Origin: Schistocephalus solidus
Taxonomy: Eukaryota; Platyhelminthes; Cestoda; Diphyllobothriidea; Diphyllobothriidae
Assembly: GCA_017591395.1 (NCBI GenBank)
Contig: WEDG01001053.1
Coordinates: 186,001-250,000, forward strand
Reading direction: 5' to 3'
Length of the DNA: 64,000 nt
Shown: positions 32,831-44,530 of the stretch, piece by piece
Layout: each line of letters opens with the position of its first letter
How positions within the stretch are numbered: the stretch's first letter is position 1
Notes under the pieces: generated by a model
Databases searched by the model: none
Told to the model about the DNA's origin: nothing
What the model saw: the letters and a program-made list of their open reading frames with translations, nothing else
Made by a program: the position numbers and the translations under genes

Positions 32831-33429
32831 GCACATCACCTGGCGCCAACCTCCAAGGAAGCTGTCGATCAATCAGAGAAAGTTACTTCTGATTCCTATT
32901 CTTTCGAACTTGTACGTCAGTCTCTGGTGGGTCAGAGTGTAAAAGATCATTTAAAAGTTAATAAAAACGATGTGAACCGCGTGCCTACCATCAAGAGCTC
33001 GGGTCCAGCTCTTGAGAGAGTGCAGGAAATTTTCGTGCAGAATCTTCCCTTTCGAATTCCCTATTGGCAATTTGATAAAATATTGTAAGCCTCTAGGAAT
33101 TGCACCAATTCGCTCTAAATGATCTGCTCCATGACGTTGCGGAGGAATCATGTCAAAATTGTGGGTCGGTCATTTATAACAGAGGCCCGGCCACCGCTTT
33201 TGTACAGGTGGGTTTTGTGCACCAGCTTCCAGCAAAAAGGAAGTGTTCCAGAGTCAAATGAAGTTTGAACGAGCACCGACAGAGGTAAAGAGAGTTCACT
33301 GGCGGGTTCTTTGTGAATTTCGTTCGGTCCTGAAGAATATAACTCTTTAAGTTCCTCTAATGAAAGTCCAAGGATTGAGACCGTTTCTTTTGACGAAGTG
33401 ACTGTTCGTAGAGAGTTGTTGCTGGCCCC
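32831..33429. other. Probable decayed CR1-like linker
   Basis: No domain read with confidence. A + frame (32,822-33,088) has no recognisable motif. Confidence 0.3.
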
Positions 33430-35056
33430 GACGAGATTCCAGCAATCTACTCCTTGAACTTGCTCGAGAGCTGGTCAAACTGCTATCCTTTCTGCGCCAG
33501 AAATATTTCGATACGGGAATTCTTCCAACCGACGGGAAAACAGCCCACCTTAAACCGCTTCACATAAGCGGTAGTCGTGCATTTGCTACAAACTACAGGC
33601 CTGTCAACCTCACCTAAATTTGTTGCAAGTTTATGGAGAAGGTTGTCAAAAAGGAATTGATGATTTATTTAGAAACCCATAACCTCTTATCAACTGCACA
33701 ATACGGCTTGCGCAGGGGAAGATCGTGTGTTACAAACTTACCTTATACGATGCAAAGCTAAACAAAAGCACTCGATGCAAAAGACACTGTGCATGTGGCC
33801 TACATTGATTTCCAGAAGGCCTTCGATAGTGTTCCGCAACAGCGTCTCCTTTACAAGTTATGAATGTTTGGTATTGGAGGCAAAATTCTTACGTGGATCG
33901 ATAATTTTCTCGTTAGTCGTTCCCAAGTGGTCTGTGTAGGCGGAGAGCGATCAAAGTGCACAGTCGTCGAGAGCGGAGTCCCACAAGGTTCAATGCTTGG
34001 ACCGATCCTATTTCTCTTGTTCATTAATGATTGCGTACAGGAATTGGTCTGTGATTTTACTGTTTGCGGACGATATAAAAATCTGGAAAGTTATCCACAA
34101 TGCTGCCGAGGGAGACGATTTCCAAGAAAATATTTGTCAATTGGACGAGTGGTCCCACAAATGGCTCTTGTCCTTAAACTCAAACAATTGTGCTCTGCTA
34201 CGTCTGGGAAATCGAAATCAGGTCACTGATATGCAACCCCACTATTTGAATGATATGCCACTCCGAGAAGCACACACACAGAATGATCTCGGCGTTTGGA
34301 TGAAAGACAATCTGAAGCCTTCTACGCAATGTTGCAATGCGGCTAAATCCGCCAATTTGATGCTCTACGCTATCAAGCGGGCATTTACAGTTTTCGATGA
34401 AGACTGCTTTTCTAAAGTCTTTGGTACGTTTTTAAGGCCACATCTCGAATATGCGATCCAAGCCTGGTGACCATGAACCCAACAGGACTACAACATGCTC
34501 GAAAGGGTGCAGCAGCGAGCCACAAAATTATTGAGAAGGTCAAGGTGAACTGCCATATGAAATTCGTCTAAATAACCTAAAGCCTTATCCTCTGAGTTAA
34601 AGGTAGTTGCGCAGAGACTTGATACACACCTTCCGTAACGTGCGTGGCATGGATTGCGCCCTCCTTTGTGATGACTTTTTCCAACTTGCCACTACGAATA
34701 ATCTTCGACGTCATCCATTCAAACTAAGTGTGCCCAAAGTAAGATTGGATGTGAGGAAAATTTTTTCACCAACCGTGTCGTTGAACCGTGGAATAATCTA
34801 CCTGAGGCGATTGTACTGTCCCAGTCTGTGGATACATTCAAACATCGGCGTGAAATACATATGTTGCAGCACCATGAAGACTATGTGACTACTTTACCTT
34901 ACCAATATCAGTTTACCACGTAAATCTGCCTGCATTCACTCGACTGTGAGTTCTTTACATTGCTTCTTATTCTTTCGATTTTTATGTAACAAATAAGGAT
35001 TTCAAAGGCGTAAGCCTATTTTTCTCAAATACACTGAAATAAACTGAACTGAACTA
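33430..35056 (+). mobile_element. CR1-like LINE, RT and 3' end
   Basis: + strand blocks in order: KLLSFLRQKYFDTGILPTD, ATNYRPVNLT (motif 1), AYIDFQKAFDSVPQQRLL (motif A), VESGVPQGSMLGPILFLLFI (motif B), ILLFADDIKIWKVI (motif C, FADD intact), HTQNDLGVWMKDNLKPS, FGTFLRPHLEYAIQAW, then RRDLIHTFRNVRGMD and DFFQLATTNNLRRHPFKL. Several stops and one frameshift near 34,050 split the RT. The 3' end is a TGAAATAAACTGAACTGAAC repeat near 35,035-35,056. Confidence 0.85.
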
Positions 35057-36400
35057 AGTGAGTCGAAATCACCGGATCAAAAGAAAATACCGCCCAAATT
35101 ACTGAAGGAGCTTGCTGAGGCACTAGCGAAATCTGCACCGATCGCATCGCTAAATACAGATTAAAGCGTGTCATCCGCAAATAACTGCTGACTAATCAGC
35201 CCCATTTTGACCTGCTGTCAACTTATGAAAAAATGAACAAGCGAGAACTATTGTGCTTTCTAGGGTTGGATAAACTACTTTTCGATTCGCAGCATGGATT
35301 TCATAGAGTTAGATCTTGTGGAAGAATTTGCTCTATTGTTTGGAACGCTGGAATCGGTCATTTGATGGAGCAACTGCGTTGCATATAGTTTATATTTACT
35401 TTAAGAAGGCATTCAGTAATGTCCCACGTCAGTGAGCTCTATAGCAATTCATTCGAATGGGTATTAGGGATCATCTACGGAAATATCCTAAGCTTCCTTT
35501 TTGTTGGTGAACAGCAGGCCGTGGAGGTTGCGGATGAGAGTGGTGTTCCCCAAGGTGAACCTAAACCGACTCCAAAAGCAGTCAAAGGACCGAATTTTGC
35601 CGCTCAATGAGAAAAAGAGCAATTTTCTATGAGAAGACCGAACCAACTCTCCAAACCTCGTAGTTTTCTGGATGAATAGCACACCACTGTAAGAAGTGGA
35701 CGTTCAGAAAGACTTGTGAAGGTGGATCCCGACCTCGCTTAAAACTTCACTACATTGCTTAATGGTAGCCAAGTCTGAGAGCTTAGTTCTGTTTATATCA
35801 AGTGGACTTTCTTTGCGGTTGGTGGAGACTGTTTGGCCAAAGTCCTTCGTGATCGTGTCTCCTTCTTCGTGACTACATCCTGGAACTCGTCTATTCGCGT
35901 CTGGTAGAAAGTCTTTCGAAGCCTTGTGCGACCGCAAATGAAGTTCACTATTTAAGCTTAGAGACTCTGAGCCAAAAAGGGCCTCAGCATCGTCAAAAAT
36001 GTTCAAAGTCGTGTAATCAAACTTGTTACTGAACAGAGATCACTAGCATATGAAATACGGTTGTCTAATTTTGATCTCTTTTCTTTCAGCTACAGTCAGC
36101 TACGGGGTGACCTGATACCAACATTCCACATTCTATGCGGTCAGGACTGCATCATTGTACCTGGAAAATTCTTCAAATTAGCAACAACAACGAACTTGAG
36201 AAGCCATCCACTCAAACTACGTGTTCCTGGGGCTAGGCTAGACACCTGAAAGTTTTTCGTATGCAATAGTGTGGTCGAAGCTTGGAATGCTTCATCCCTG
36301 GATGGCGTTGTCTGCTTCCGTCAAAGTCTTTAAGAGGAAGCTGGAGCAGTGTAGCAGTGCACAATATTATACTTGCCGACTTCTGCAGTCTTACCGTATG
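35057..36400 (+). mobile_element. CR1-like LINE, second more decayed copy
   Basis: Continues directly after the previous element's tail. Remnants include PPKLLKELAEALAKSAPIAS, the QHGFHRVRSC block, YFKKAFSNVPRQ (motif A with Asp lost), and near the end QLRGDLIPTFHILCGQD and FFKLATTTNLRSHPLKLRVP, aligned with 34,607-34,740. The catalytic motif C is not found. The 3' boundary is approximate. Confidence 0.68.
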
Positions 36401-36828
36401 TGCAAACAAATTTTGATTGTTATAATACTACTTACTATATTTTGATGACATTTGTTTATGAAAAAGCTTACTGTAGCAAATTCATTGCCTATGTAATCTG
36501 ACGATAAACTTTGCACTTGTAGACACTTTAGATCGTACTCGTTTATCTTTGGGGACCGTTTACTCAAACCAACTTCTGTACTGCACATGAAAGAGTGCAT
36601 ATATATATTCGGACATGACTTTTTAGGGTCAGACCCGAAATTTCAATGAACATTTGGGTCGAAGACAATCAACCACTGTGGAATAACCATGAAATTTCGG
36701 GTCTGACCCTAAAAAGTCATGTCCGACTCATCTGACTCCATGTCCTGCACTTAATAATTTCAGAAATTATTTCCTTGATTATTCTCTGGAGTCCATATAC
36801 CAGAAACCGCATAGATAACGCTGGGGGA

Positions 36829-36900
36829 CCCACTGAGGGGGCGAGCCTCTCGTTGCTGCGTCACGCAGCAGCAGAAACATCGGCGAAACACGTGTCTGGG
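36829..36900 (+). ncRNA. Hammerhead ribozyme (type I), copy 1
   Basis: Helix I is CCCA (36,829-36,832) with TGGG (36,897-36,900). The first core box reads CTGAGGG (36,833-36,839), one change from CUGANGA. Helix II: GGCGA with TCGGC (36,880-36,884), one mismatch, capped by a GCTGCG/CGCAGC hairpin. The second core box is GAAA at 36,885-36,888. Very short helix III from CACGTG, and the GTC cleavage triplet at 36,894-36,896. The core change suggests this copy is weak or inactive. Confidence 0.65.
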
Positions 36901-37182
36901 CTTTTAGCTAGTACCTATGTCGGAAGTACGGTATAATATGTGTGCCATATACGATTCATACTACTTGTAGTACTACTTGTTTGTAGAATGGGCATTACGT
37001 GGTTATTCCACAGTGGTTGATTGTCTTCGACCCAAATGTTCATTGAAATTTCGGGTCTGACCCTAAAAAGTCATGTCCGAAGCACCTGACTCCATGTCCT
37101 GCACTTAATAATTTCAGAAATTATTTCCCCGATTATTCTCTGGAGTCCATATACCAGAAACCGCATAGAGAACGCTGGGGGA

Positions 37183-37254
37183 CCCACTGAGGAGCCGAAC
37201 CCCTCGTTGCTGCGTCACGCAGCAGCAGAAACATCGACGAAACACGTGTCTGGG
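37183..37254 (+). ncRNA. Hammerhead ribozyme (type I), copy 2
   Basis: Every catalytic element is present. Helix I is CCCA (37,183-37,186) with TGGG (37,251-37,254). Core box CTGAGGA (37,187-37,193) fits CUGANGA exactly. Helix II: GCCGA (37,194-37,198) with TCGAC (37,234-37,238), one C-A mismatch, and an apical GCTGCG/CGCAGC hairpin. GAAA is at 37,239-37,242, helix III comes from CACGTG, and GTC at 37,248-37,250 is the expected cleavage site. Type I hammerheads with short helix III are known from Penelope-like elements. Cleavage itself is inferred. Confidence 0.75.
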
Positions 37255-37305
37255 CTTTTAGCTGGTACCTATGTCGGAAGTACGGTATAATATGTGTGCC
37301 ATATA

Positions 37306-37720
37306 TAACAATGGTATTTGGGCACTCACTGATTGGTTACAGGACTAACTCGTACCGTTGTGCCTTGGGGCTAACTCCCAAGCCCCGCGAGCAGCCGTAA
37401 GGCAGCTAAGGATATAGGCAGAATAACATGACCGACAAAGACAAGGGAGACTGGAAGGGCCATTTTTGGCTTATTAGCCGTCATCAGCCAGCCATACCAA
37501 ACTCCAGGTGCTGCGGCGCCCGAGGCTCGAACTCGCGCCTTTTTTGATCAGAAGTCCAACGCTCTACCCACTGCGCCACGAGCTCGTTGTCTTGCCAGTT
37601 TCGGTCGGGAATATTAACAATGGTAGTTGGGCACTCACCGATCGGCTACAGGACTCACTCGTCCCGTTGTGCCTTGGGGCTAACTCTCAAGCCCCGCCAG
37701 CAGCCGTAAGGCAGCTTAGG
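37306..37720 (-). mobile_element. tRNA-derived SINE, full unit plus partial second unit
   Basis: Reverse-complement SINE: tRNA-like head at about 37,513-37,586 (A-box complement CTACCCACTGCGCCA), body and end to 37,306. A second, truncated unit follows to 37,720. It lies between the pseudo-LTRs and the Penelope coding region. Confidence 0.8.
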
Positions 37721-37739
37721 TCATCAATCTGTCATCGAG

Positions 37740-39600
37740 GACTTCCTTGCAAGTTTGGAGCTCATCATATGAGCAGCAAACCTCACAGAGGACGAACAGT
37801 TTATAATCCGAAACAATACTGTGCAAGCCCTGAACGACCGTAATAATTTTTCAATACATCGCACGAAGAAAGGAAAGCTGTAAAGACTCTTAAAACCGAC
37901 AAAACCATCGTCATCCTCCCCGCGGACAGAGAAGGATCAACCGCTATTTTTAACAAAGCGGATTACAAATAAAAAGTTGCTGTCATTATTAGGCGATACA
38001 TCAAACTACAAGCCTCTTCCCACAAACCCTACCAAGGCTCAGACATCATCTATCGACAAAGTACTGAAACGTCTTAGTGGGATAAAATAAGTTTCCGGAG
38101 ATCTTGCGAAATCCTTGAAACAAACAGAACCACCTATCGATAAGGTTTACGAACTGCCCAAAGTTCATAAAACCGAAGTTCCTCGGTGACCGATGGTAGC
38201 ATTAATCGGTGTGCCCAACTACACCATTTCTAAATGGCTATTCCAGCAGCTCCGCCCACTTAAGAGGAACTGTACAACTTACATCGAGATTTCTATAGAG
38301 TTTCTAAAGAAATTAGAAGGAATCAAGGTTTCCGCTGAGGCACTAATAGTTTCCTATTATCAAAGAAGAAGTACTACAGTCCTACACTAAGGGTTTTCCT
38401 GACACTGCCTTGCTTGAACTCCTAGACTTATGCCTACAGACGAACTTTTTAGTCGGATACAAGTACTATCAAAAGTTGAAAGGAGCTCCTATGGGGTCAC
38501 CTATATTTGGCTTTCTTGCCAAGGTGATAGTACAGAAACCCTAGGCTAAATTGTGGCTACGACATGTAGATGATACCTTTGTTATCGAAAAAAACGATCA
38601 ACTGGAAGCACTACACAACATCATCAACTCAATGAGTTCAGGAATCAAATCCACGCCCGAGAAGGAGGCTGAATCCAAACTCCCATTCCTCGATGGTCTC
38701 GTAGAGCGCAAGCCTGATGGAACATTAAGCACAAAGAAATTTATGCGGGAAGTTATCTTAAACTATGAGAGCAATCATCCAATACACAGAGTGTCGGTAA
38801 GAGTCTATTCAATCGAGCAAAAATGCACTGTTCGGATGAAAAATGCCAGCACATCGAATGTAATTACTTGTCCGAATTATTCTCTGAAAATGGTTATCCT
38901 ATAGATTTTGTACGCCGATACCTAAGACAACAAGAGTCAAAGAAGAAGGACTCAGGCAACTGCAATCGAACGCCCAAACCATATATCAAAAACGTGTCTG
39001 AAGTCCTTGAAAGGCACCTAAGGAACCAGCAAATCCAGGTGTTAAGCAAACCAAAGATGACTTTACGCGCCCAACTGGTACGCTCTAAGGATAGGGTTAA
39101 TTATTTGGACCAAAAAGAAGTTTGTCTACAAGATCCCATGTGACACATGCGGTGCCGTTTATTGTAGTCAGACTGGACATTCCACCTCCACGCGCAGTCA
39201 CTAACGTATATTGTCTGTAAAAAGGCAAGACCACCTATCCCAAGTTTCTATGTATATCCTGGACAGCGGGTACAAGTTCGCGATGGACAAAACTCGCATG
39301 GTCGCTGTCTGCCCTATCAAGAAAGGCCGAGAGTTCCTCGAGGACATGCACTCAGACAAATCATGCATCAACCGGCATATTGAGGTAGATGTCATGTACA
39401 AAAATCTCAGGCATAATTGGGAGAGATGTAAGCCAATCCGAACAGTGTGAGGGACACGGCGAAGGCCTACTGATGCAAAGGCCACGCTATTATCGCTTTT
39501 TAATGTGCACTTACGTTGTTAACTGTTCTTAGCAAATTTTCCTTACTCCGTGTCTGACGACGACCTGGGTAACCAGCATCAAAAATTCACCAATAAATTC
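37740..39600 (+). mobile_element. Penelope-like element, RT plus GIY-YIG endonuclease (broken)
   Basis: N-terminal part EDEQFIIRNNTVQALNDRNN, the family block VILPADREGSTAIFNKADYK (near 37,910), YELPKVHK (38,150), KGAPMGSPIFGFLA (38,480), RHVDDTFVI (38,558; catalytic VDD intact) and KLPFLDGLVERKPDG. A GIY-YIG nuclease follows: KIPCDTCGAVYCSQTGHST (39,127), then HLSQVSMYILDSGYKFAMDK to the stop at 39,450. At least six stops or frame shifts. This architecture (RT followed by GIY-YIG) defines canonical Penelope elements. Confidence 0.87.
39551..39585 (+). ncRNA. Hammerhead-like motif after Penelope ORF (weak)
   Basis: CTGACGA then a CTGG-GTAA-CCAG hairpin, then CATCAAAAA where GAAA would be expected. 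The same arrangement occurs after the GIY-YIG domain at 46,902-46,933. Conserved stem-loop is seen; catalytic identity is doubtful. Confidence 0.3.
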
Positions 39601-39607
39601 TCACTCC

Positions 39608-39677
39608 CAAAGACAAGGGAGACTGGAATGGCCATTTATGGCTTATTATCCGTCATCAGCCAGCCATACCCAACTTT
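39608..39677 (-). mobile_element. SINE fragment
   Basis: Internal SINE segment on the minus strand (complement of the AAGCCATAAATGGCCATTCC and TTGTCTTTG blocks). Confidence 0.65.
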
Positions 39678-39779
39678 ATAATTTCCGTGGCAAGATTCGC
39701 ATGCAGTTTCACTTTGAATATTGATACTTTAGCGGGCAACCTAACTTCAAGTATACTTTGGGGATAAAACGAGTGAGCG

Positions 39780-40110
39780 TTTAAACTTCAAGCAAATTGA
39801 CGTTGGAATGGCCACTAAGGAGTAAAACGTATGATACGGGCAGTCCACGGGTGTGAGGACGTTAATACGCGAAGAACTGAGGCTATACTTAATGTGGCAC
39901 CAGCAAGAAGAACCAACTTCGAGTCTCCTAACCGATAAAAATTTATCATTCGCCAATTGAAATACCGTATACTGAAATACTGGATTCAGTATGGGAGAAG
40001 ATTTTTTGAATAAAACCCTTCGGGACACTTTCGCTTTAACACGGTCAAATGCATTCATGAAACCATGGGAAAATGGTAATATTCGAGGACCAAGAAGGAA
40101 AAAAATCAAG
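39780..40110 (-). mobile_element. Possible RT motif A fragment
   Basis: Minus strand reads FMNAFDRVKAKVSRRVLFKK, which resembles the RT motif A of CR1/Jockey elements, then SSPILNPVFQ and VGSSCWCHIKYSL. Too short and decayed for certainty. Confidence 0.35.
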
Positions 40111-41204
40111 GTAAAGTTTTCACTTTGTTTGTGGAAGAAAAAAAATGTGTGATACTTTGAAAAATATTGGGGCGGGGCAATTTACGAGACTGGAACACAA
40201 GAATCTAAGCGTGGATGAGGAAAACTTCGTCTGTCAACTCTAGCTCAATTTCTACAGGCAAAGTAGTTCTGGGCTACTTTGTCAAACGTAAAGTGTTGGA
40301 TTGTCTTAAGAACATGAATAAACGTACTTAGGGTTATCAGCCTAAGTACAAAATTTTCCAAATTCTGATTACTTTTGAAATATAGTAGGCATAAAAAATG
40401 GTAGTGGACACAGAATGGTGTCTTAAAGTACACCATTCCTCATCGGTTGATGCAAAGAGTAGCAATTAACCAACAAGGGCATTCTAGCAGCGGTTGAATA
40501 AGTAGAACCCATGCAGATGATTAGAGTAGGCCAGATGTCAAGAGCTTTTAATTTTTACTAAAAGACCTTTATGTAGCACTTTTTCGAAGGCTCTACTAGG
40601 ATTAAAGTAAAAACCTACCGCTGAGTGAAACGACAAAGAAAGGCTAAATGACACGTTTTGCACAATTTTTCAGGTACAACGTCATGCGGAGTAGAACTTC
40701 GATGCCGACTATCCGGGCGTAAATCAGGGCTTCCACTGAGAATTATATTTTCGAGATTTTTTGCTAGAGACGAGGTTTTCTACACACCAACAATCGAGAT
40801 CCTGAGTTGAGTGCTAAACACTGTTTTTCATTATCTTGGAAGAAATCCGCTTTAAACACAGACTGAGAATAGATACCAAAGATCGGACAAAATGGAACAC
40901 CTTGTTAATAAATGCGGCTGGAAGACAGTTCGTTCTCAAAGAGTGCTCGATTTTATCCGAATTAATTTGTTTAAAGATTCATTGGTTCGCACTCATAAGG
41001 AAGTAACGAAACAATTCTACGTTGTCAATGTCATCGATAAGGAAGACTCTATAATCATTTAGCAGACGGGAATTTTTTGACCACGTTTACAGGTGGACCA
41101 AAAACGGAAGATTCAGCGAGATTCAGATCTCGAAGCGCAAATGATTCTCTCACCCCTTCGCGCGCATAACGCATTTTTGAGACTTAGCCATCTGTGCTTC
41201 TTAA
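40111..41204. other. Unassigned spacer
   Basis: AT-rich. The minus strand near 41,050-40,860 has a stretch of open codons (YRVFLIDDIDNVELFRYFL) that might be a decayed element; not assigned. Confidence 0.3.
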
Positions 41205-41985
41205 ATAGACCGCCTCCACTGCCCTCGCGCATTCACTAACCGCATGGGTATATTGAGCCACATGCAAATTCATGAAGGTGGACCCAACCGCGATACCGAC
41301 ACACGTAAAAGGTCTTGCATTCAATGCTGCCACCCCTCACCCTCCGACAAGCGAGACCAGCAGCACAATCGTGGCCGAATCAGCACATGACATCGCCTCA
41401 CGTCTCGGCCTGGGCGGTAACTTGCGAATCCCTCGCGGGGAGACTGGTGAACCAGTGCCTGGGGCCCTGACATACAGTCGCCGTGTCCAACTCCTCTGTC
41501 CACATTACCTGGTAAATTGATTAACGACACGAGCCTATTTGGCCCCATGCGCCTCGTCATCACCACCCAACATCGGCACCTTTCACGTGAGATGTGTGCT
41601 ATTCGGCTCCTCTCTACGTGCCGTCTCAACTACATGTGGTAACCTGTACCGCACCCATCATTATATACGCAAATTCTAACCACAGACTCAGGATATGATA
41701 GCTGGGACCCGTACCGGCGCCCCAATCTCCTTGTTATCGTGTTAAAATCCGGGTTAATTGTTCGTTGTGGATAAGGGGGCGTTGTACTACGCTTAAATGC
41801 GGATTTTGTCGTGCCAGTCACCTGCGTCCGATCCCGCCTACGGTCTCCTTGACCCTTGCCACCGAGCACAGGCTGGTGACGGAAGAGAGAGTGCGGTCAC
41901 TGGCCCACCTTGCTGTGGGGCACACGATGACCATCGAAGAACTCGATGATCGACCTGTCAGAATATGGTCGAGATTGTGTTGGAT
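41205..41985 (+). mobile_element. Decayed LINE-A 3' end
   Basis: A finger remnant (41,214-41,275: CCACTGCCCTCGCGCATTCA..), the finger linker GEPVPGALTYSRRVQLLCPHY (41,445-41,510), and the terminal tail (41,820-41,965) matching 14,230-14,380. Confidence 0.62.
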
Positions 41986-42175
41986 CCCCATGCTTTCCGA
42001 TGGAGAGCTGTTGGACAGCTCTTATTTCTTGATGAAGAGACGGACGGTTCAGATAGCTGTTCGTTTCCATTTGTGGAGGCCGACTGATGACGGCTTCAGA
42101 GATTGTGGACGGCTGGTTGAGGACGGATTGAAAGCATTCGAGCCAGCGCTTCGCACGTCATTATGTAAAAATAAC
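41986..42175 (-). mobile_element. Scrap of LINE-A RT linker
   Basis: 42,080-42,170 resembles 150-230 of copy 1 (the complement of the RWAEHFRSVL block). Poorly conserved. Confidence 0.4.
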
Positions 42176-44530
42176 TACTTCTCAATGTTCCTCATGTATC
42201 GGTGGTTTTTCTTCGACAGTTCGATAATCAATAAGGAGTGTAAAGACTTTCATCTATATTTATCTTACTCAAACGAAACTGAACTTAAGTAAGCATGCAG
42301 GTACCTATTGCGATTCATCAATGCTTTCAATCGGCCCAGTCAACCACAGCACCATTTTTCCCTAGTCTTTACTCCGTTGGCAGCCTGCACAGGCATCTGA
42401 AGCCAGGACATCGGATGAATCACGAACACGCCGCGGATCCACAACCGGGATATGCGCAGCACACCAACTACAGACGACGTGCCAGGAAATGCGGATTAGC
42501 CTCTACATTAGATTCGTGGATCTGACGACGGTCTTCGTAAAAATGTGCTTTGTTACATGTCCTAGTACATGTAGTGGAGAAAAGGTCGCGCATGATACGA
42601 ATCAAACTGCCATCCTCAATCCAAGATACCATCAATAAACCTACTGTCCGAAACGGGAGAGCAAGCGAGTTGTATTTTAATAACCTCATCTTGAACATTG
42701 CAACAGAACAGAAATTTGAGGTCTAACAGTTTGACAACAAACAAGCAGAACAATAAACAACGGGCATTTGAGTACTGGAGTACACAGGAAGTGCCTTTTT
42801 TAGGAATTCAATGCTCTAATCGTACTGCAGGCAGGTCTATTGGTATCCTCAGGGATGGAACTCTACTCGAAGTCAACCGTCTGGGCCTCATATGAGATAT
42901 CCATCGAACTGATCATTTGCGCGGTGAAAAGTTCGGACGAGTCCAATGAACTGCGAGATCGTTTAATGGAGAGATCGCCAGGTCGTCAAATGAGGCCGAT
43001 CAGGGCACTAGATAGGTAAAAGAGTAAGACATGAAAGGATCGATGAGACGTTCGTTACATATTTTTATTTCGAAAAGCAACTTGAGAAGTGAATTTAACG
43101 TGAGCTAAGACGAATGTACAGTCATGTGCGATAACAAACTTTCTCTTAAAACAACAGTAAACCTACCAAACGTTGAAGAATAGATGATACTGATTCTCAA
43201 CAATTGGCAGTCAATAATGCCGGCGGTCGATTGAACAGATACTGTGTAATTAAATTGGTGCGAAGAAAAAAACCCACCGGAAACCACACGCAAACGGACG
43301 ATTCACATAAACTTTGAAAACTAGTACTTCCTGAACAAATGCAGAAGGAAGAGAGCAGACTCTGACCTAGTAAGTCTGTTCACGTAGAAGAAAAACTTCA
43401 GGAGTGAATTCAAAGTGTGTACGATTGCAAGTTTTCTACAATCACATGCGTATCTCGGCCAACAGTTTGGTGTTGTTGCTTACTTGTCTGCAGTCATTAC
43501 TGTATGAAGTCAAGTAAACAGACACTTTTTACTTCTTACTGATACGACACAAAAAGGGTGATTTGAAATTACAGGGGAATAAACGATTTACATTACATTC
43601 AATAGGCAGCCTGGTGCTTTTTAGTGCAGTCTGCACCTATGTCAAGTTACTTGGCAGCTTTAATTGAATATTTTAAAGAGCGGACTTGAAGATTTCCCTC
43701 TGGGTAAGATTGGCATCGATAAGAATGTAGCATCGCATCTCGTCCTTCCGAGTGCAAGATGGCGTTGTCATCGTCGTCGCCCTCTTTAACTGAAAATGCG
43801 TTTGAGTATGCCAAGACTTAATACGAGGGGAGTGCTAATTCCTGCAGTTATCAGCATTCCAGATTGAAATGCCACCTCCTGCTGTGAACTTAGACATAGG
43901 TCGCGCAACGCTAGCTGCAAGATATCTTTGGTGTTGAGATCATTGTGCTGGGTAAACTAGCAAGTGTACAGCGGAGTATAGACAGTTTCTCCCACTATGT
44001 AACAGTTATTCACCACTTGTATAAGGGTCACAATTGCTCGTTAAGTGAGACATTGACACGGAAAAATGGGAGATCCGCTTGGCTTTACGGGAGTGGGTTC
44101 GCTACTGCTGCTACAAACTTTTTATCACCATCTTCGAGAGTCAACCTAGTGAGCATCTATCTCCAAACCTTCATAAGTGCAAATCTGATAAGATTATTTA
44201 CTCTATCCTAATGTTTCGGACTCCCACCTGCCCACCATCTGATAGGAGGATTACTGGCTCCCAGGTAGGAGCCAAAAGCTCAAGTCAGAGCTCAAAGCTC
44301 GGTTAAAACGACGTCTCGCGGTGATGTGACGGTGTCCTGCCTGACCTCAGATCATTTGCTGATGAAATCGAAAATCCTTTTCAATGTTTGTTTTTTTTTT
44401 CTCAGAAATTAAGCCTTAACTTGGAGTAAACGGACGCACACTGTCAGCTGGTGCGATGAGATGCCACTTCTGCCTACTGCAGAACATCCTTGACTGTCTC
44501 ATGACCATGAGACTTCCATTGGTGGTTTGA
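42176..44530. other. Unassigned spacer
   Basis: No confident gene. A + frame at 44,065-44,300 (ALREWVRYCCYKLFITIFES) looks protein-like but has no recognised motif and no clear splice sites. Confidence 0.3.

Larger units (their letters stand above)
36609..37305 (+). repeat. Tandem Penelope pseudo-LTR-like units with an inverted flip
   Basis: Two similar units, 36,689-36,951 and 37,044-37,305, offset by about 355 bp. Sequence 36,608-36,687 is an exact reverse complement of 37,001-37,080 (80 bp), which makes a perfect 36-bp inverted repeat (36,609-36,644 with 36,689-36,724) around a 44-base spacer. Each unit carries a hammerhead-ribozyme motif. A Penelope-like reverse transcriptase follows on the same strand after a SINE insertion, so I read these as its 5' tandem pseudo-LTRs. 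Confidence 0.72.

Noticed and set aside
36609..37305. LTR retrotransposon LTR pair
   Set aside because: No TG..CA ends, no primer-binding site, no gag/pol; the neighbour is a Penelope RT and the units carry hammerheads.
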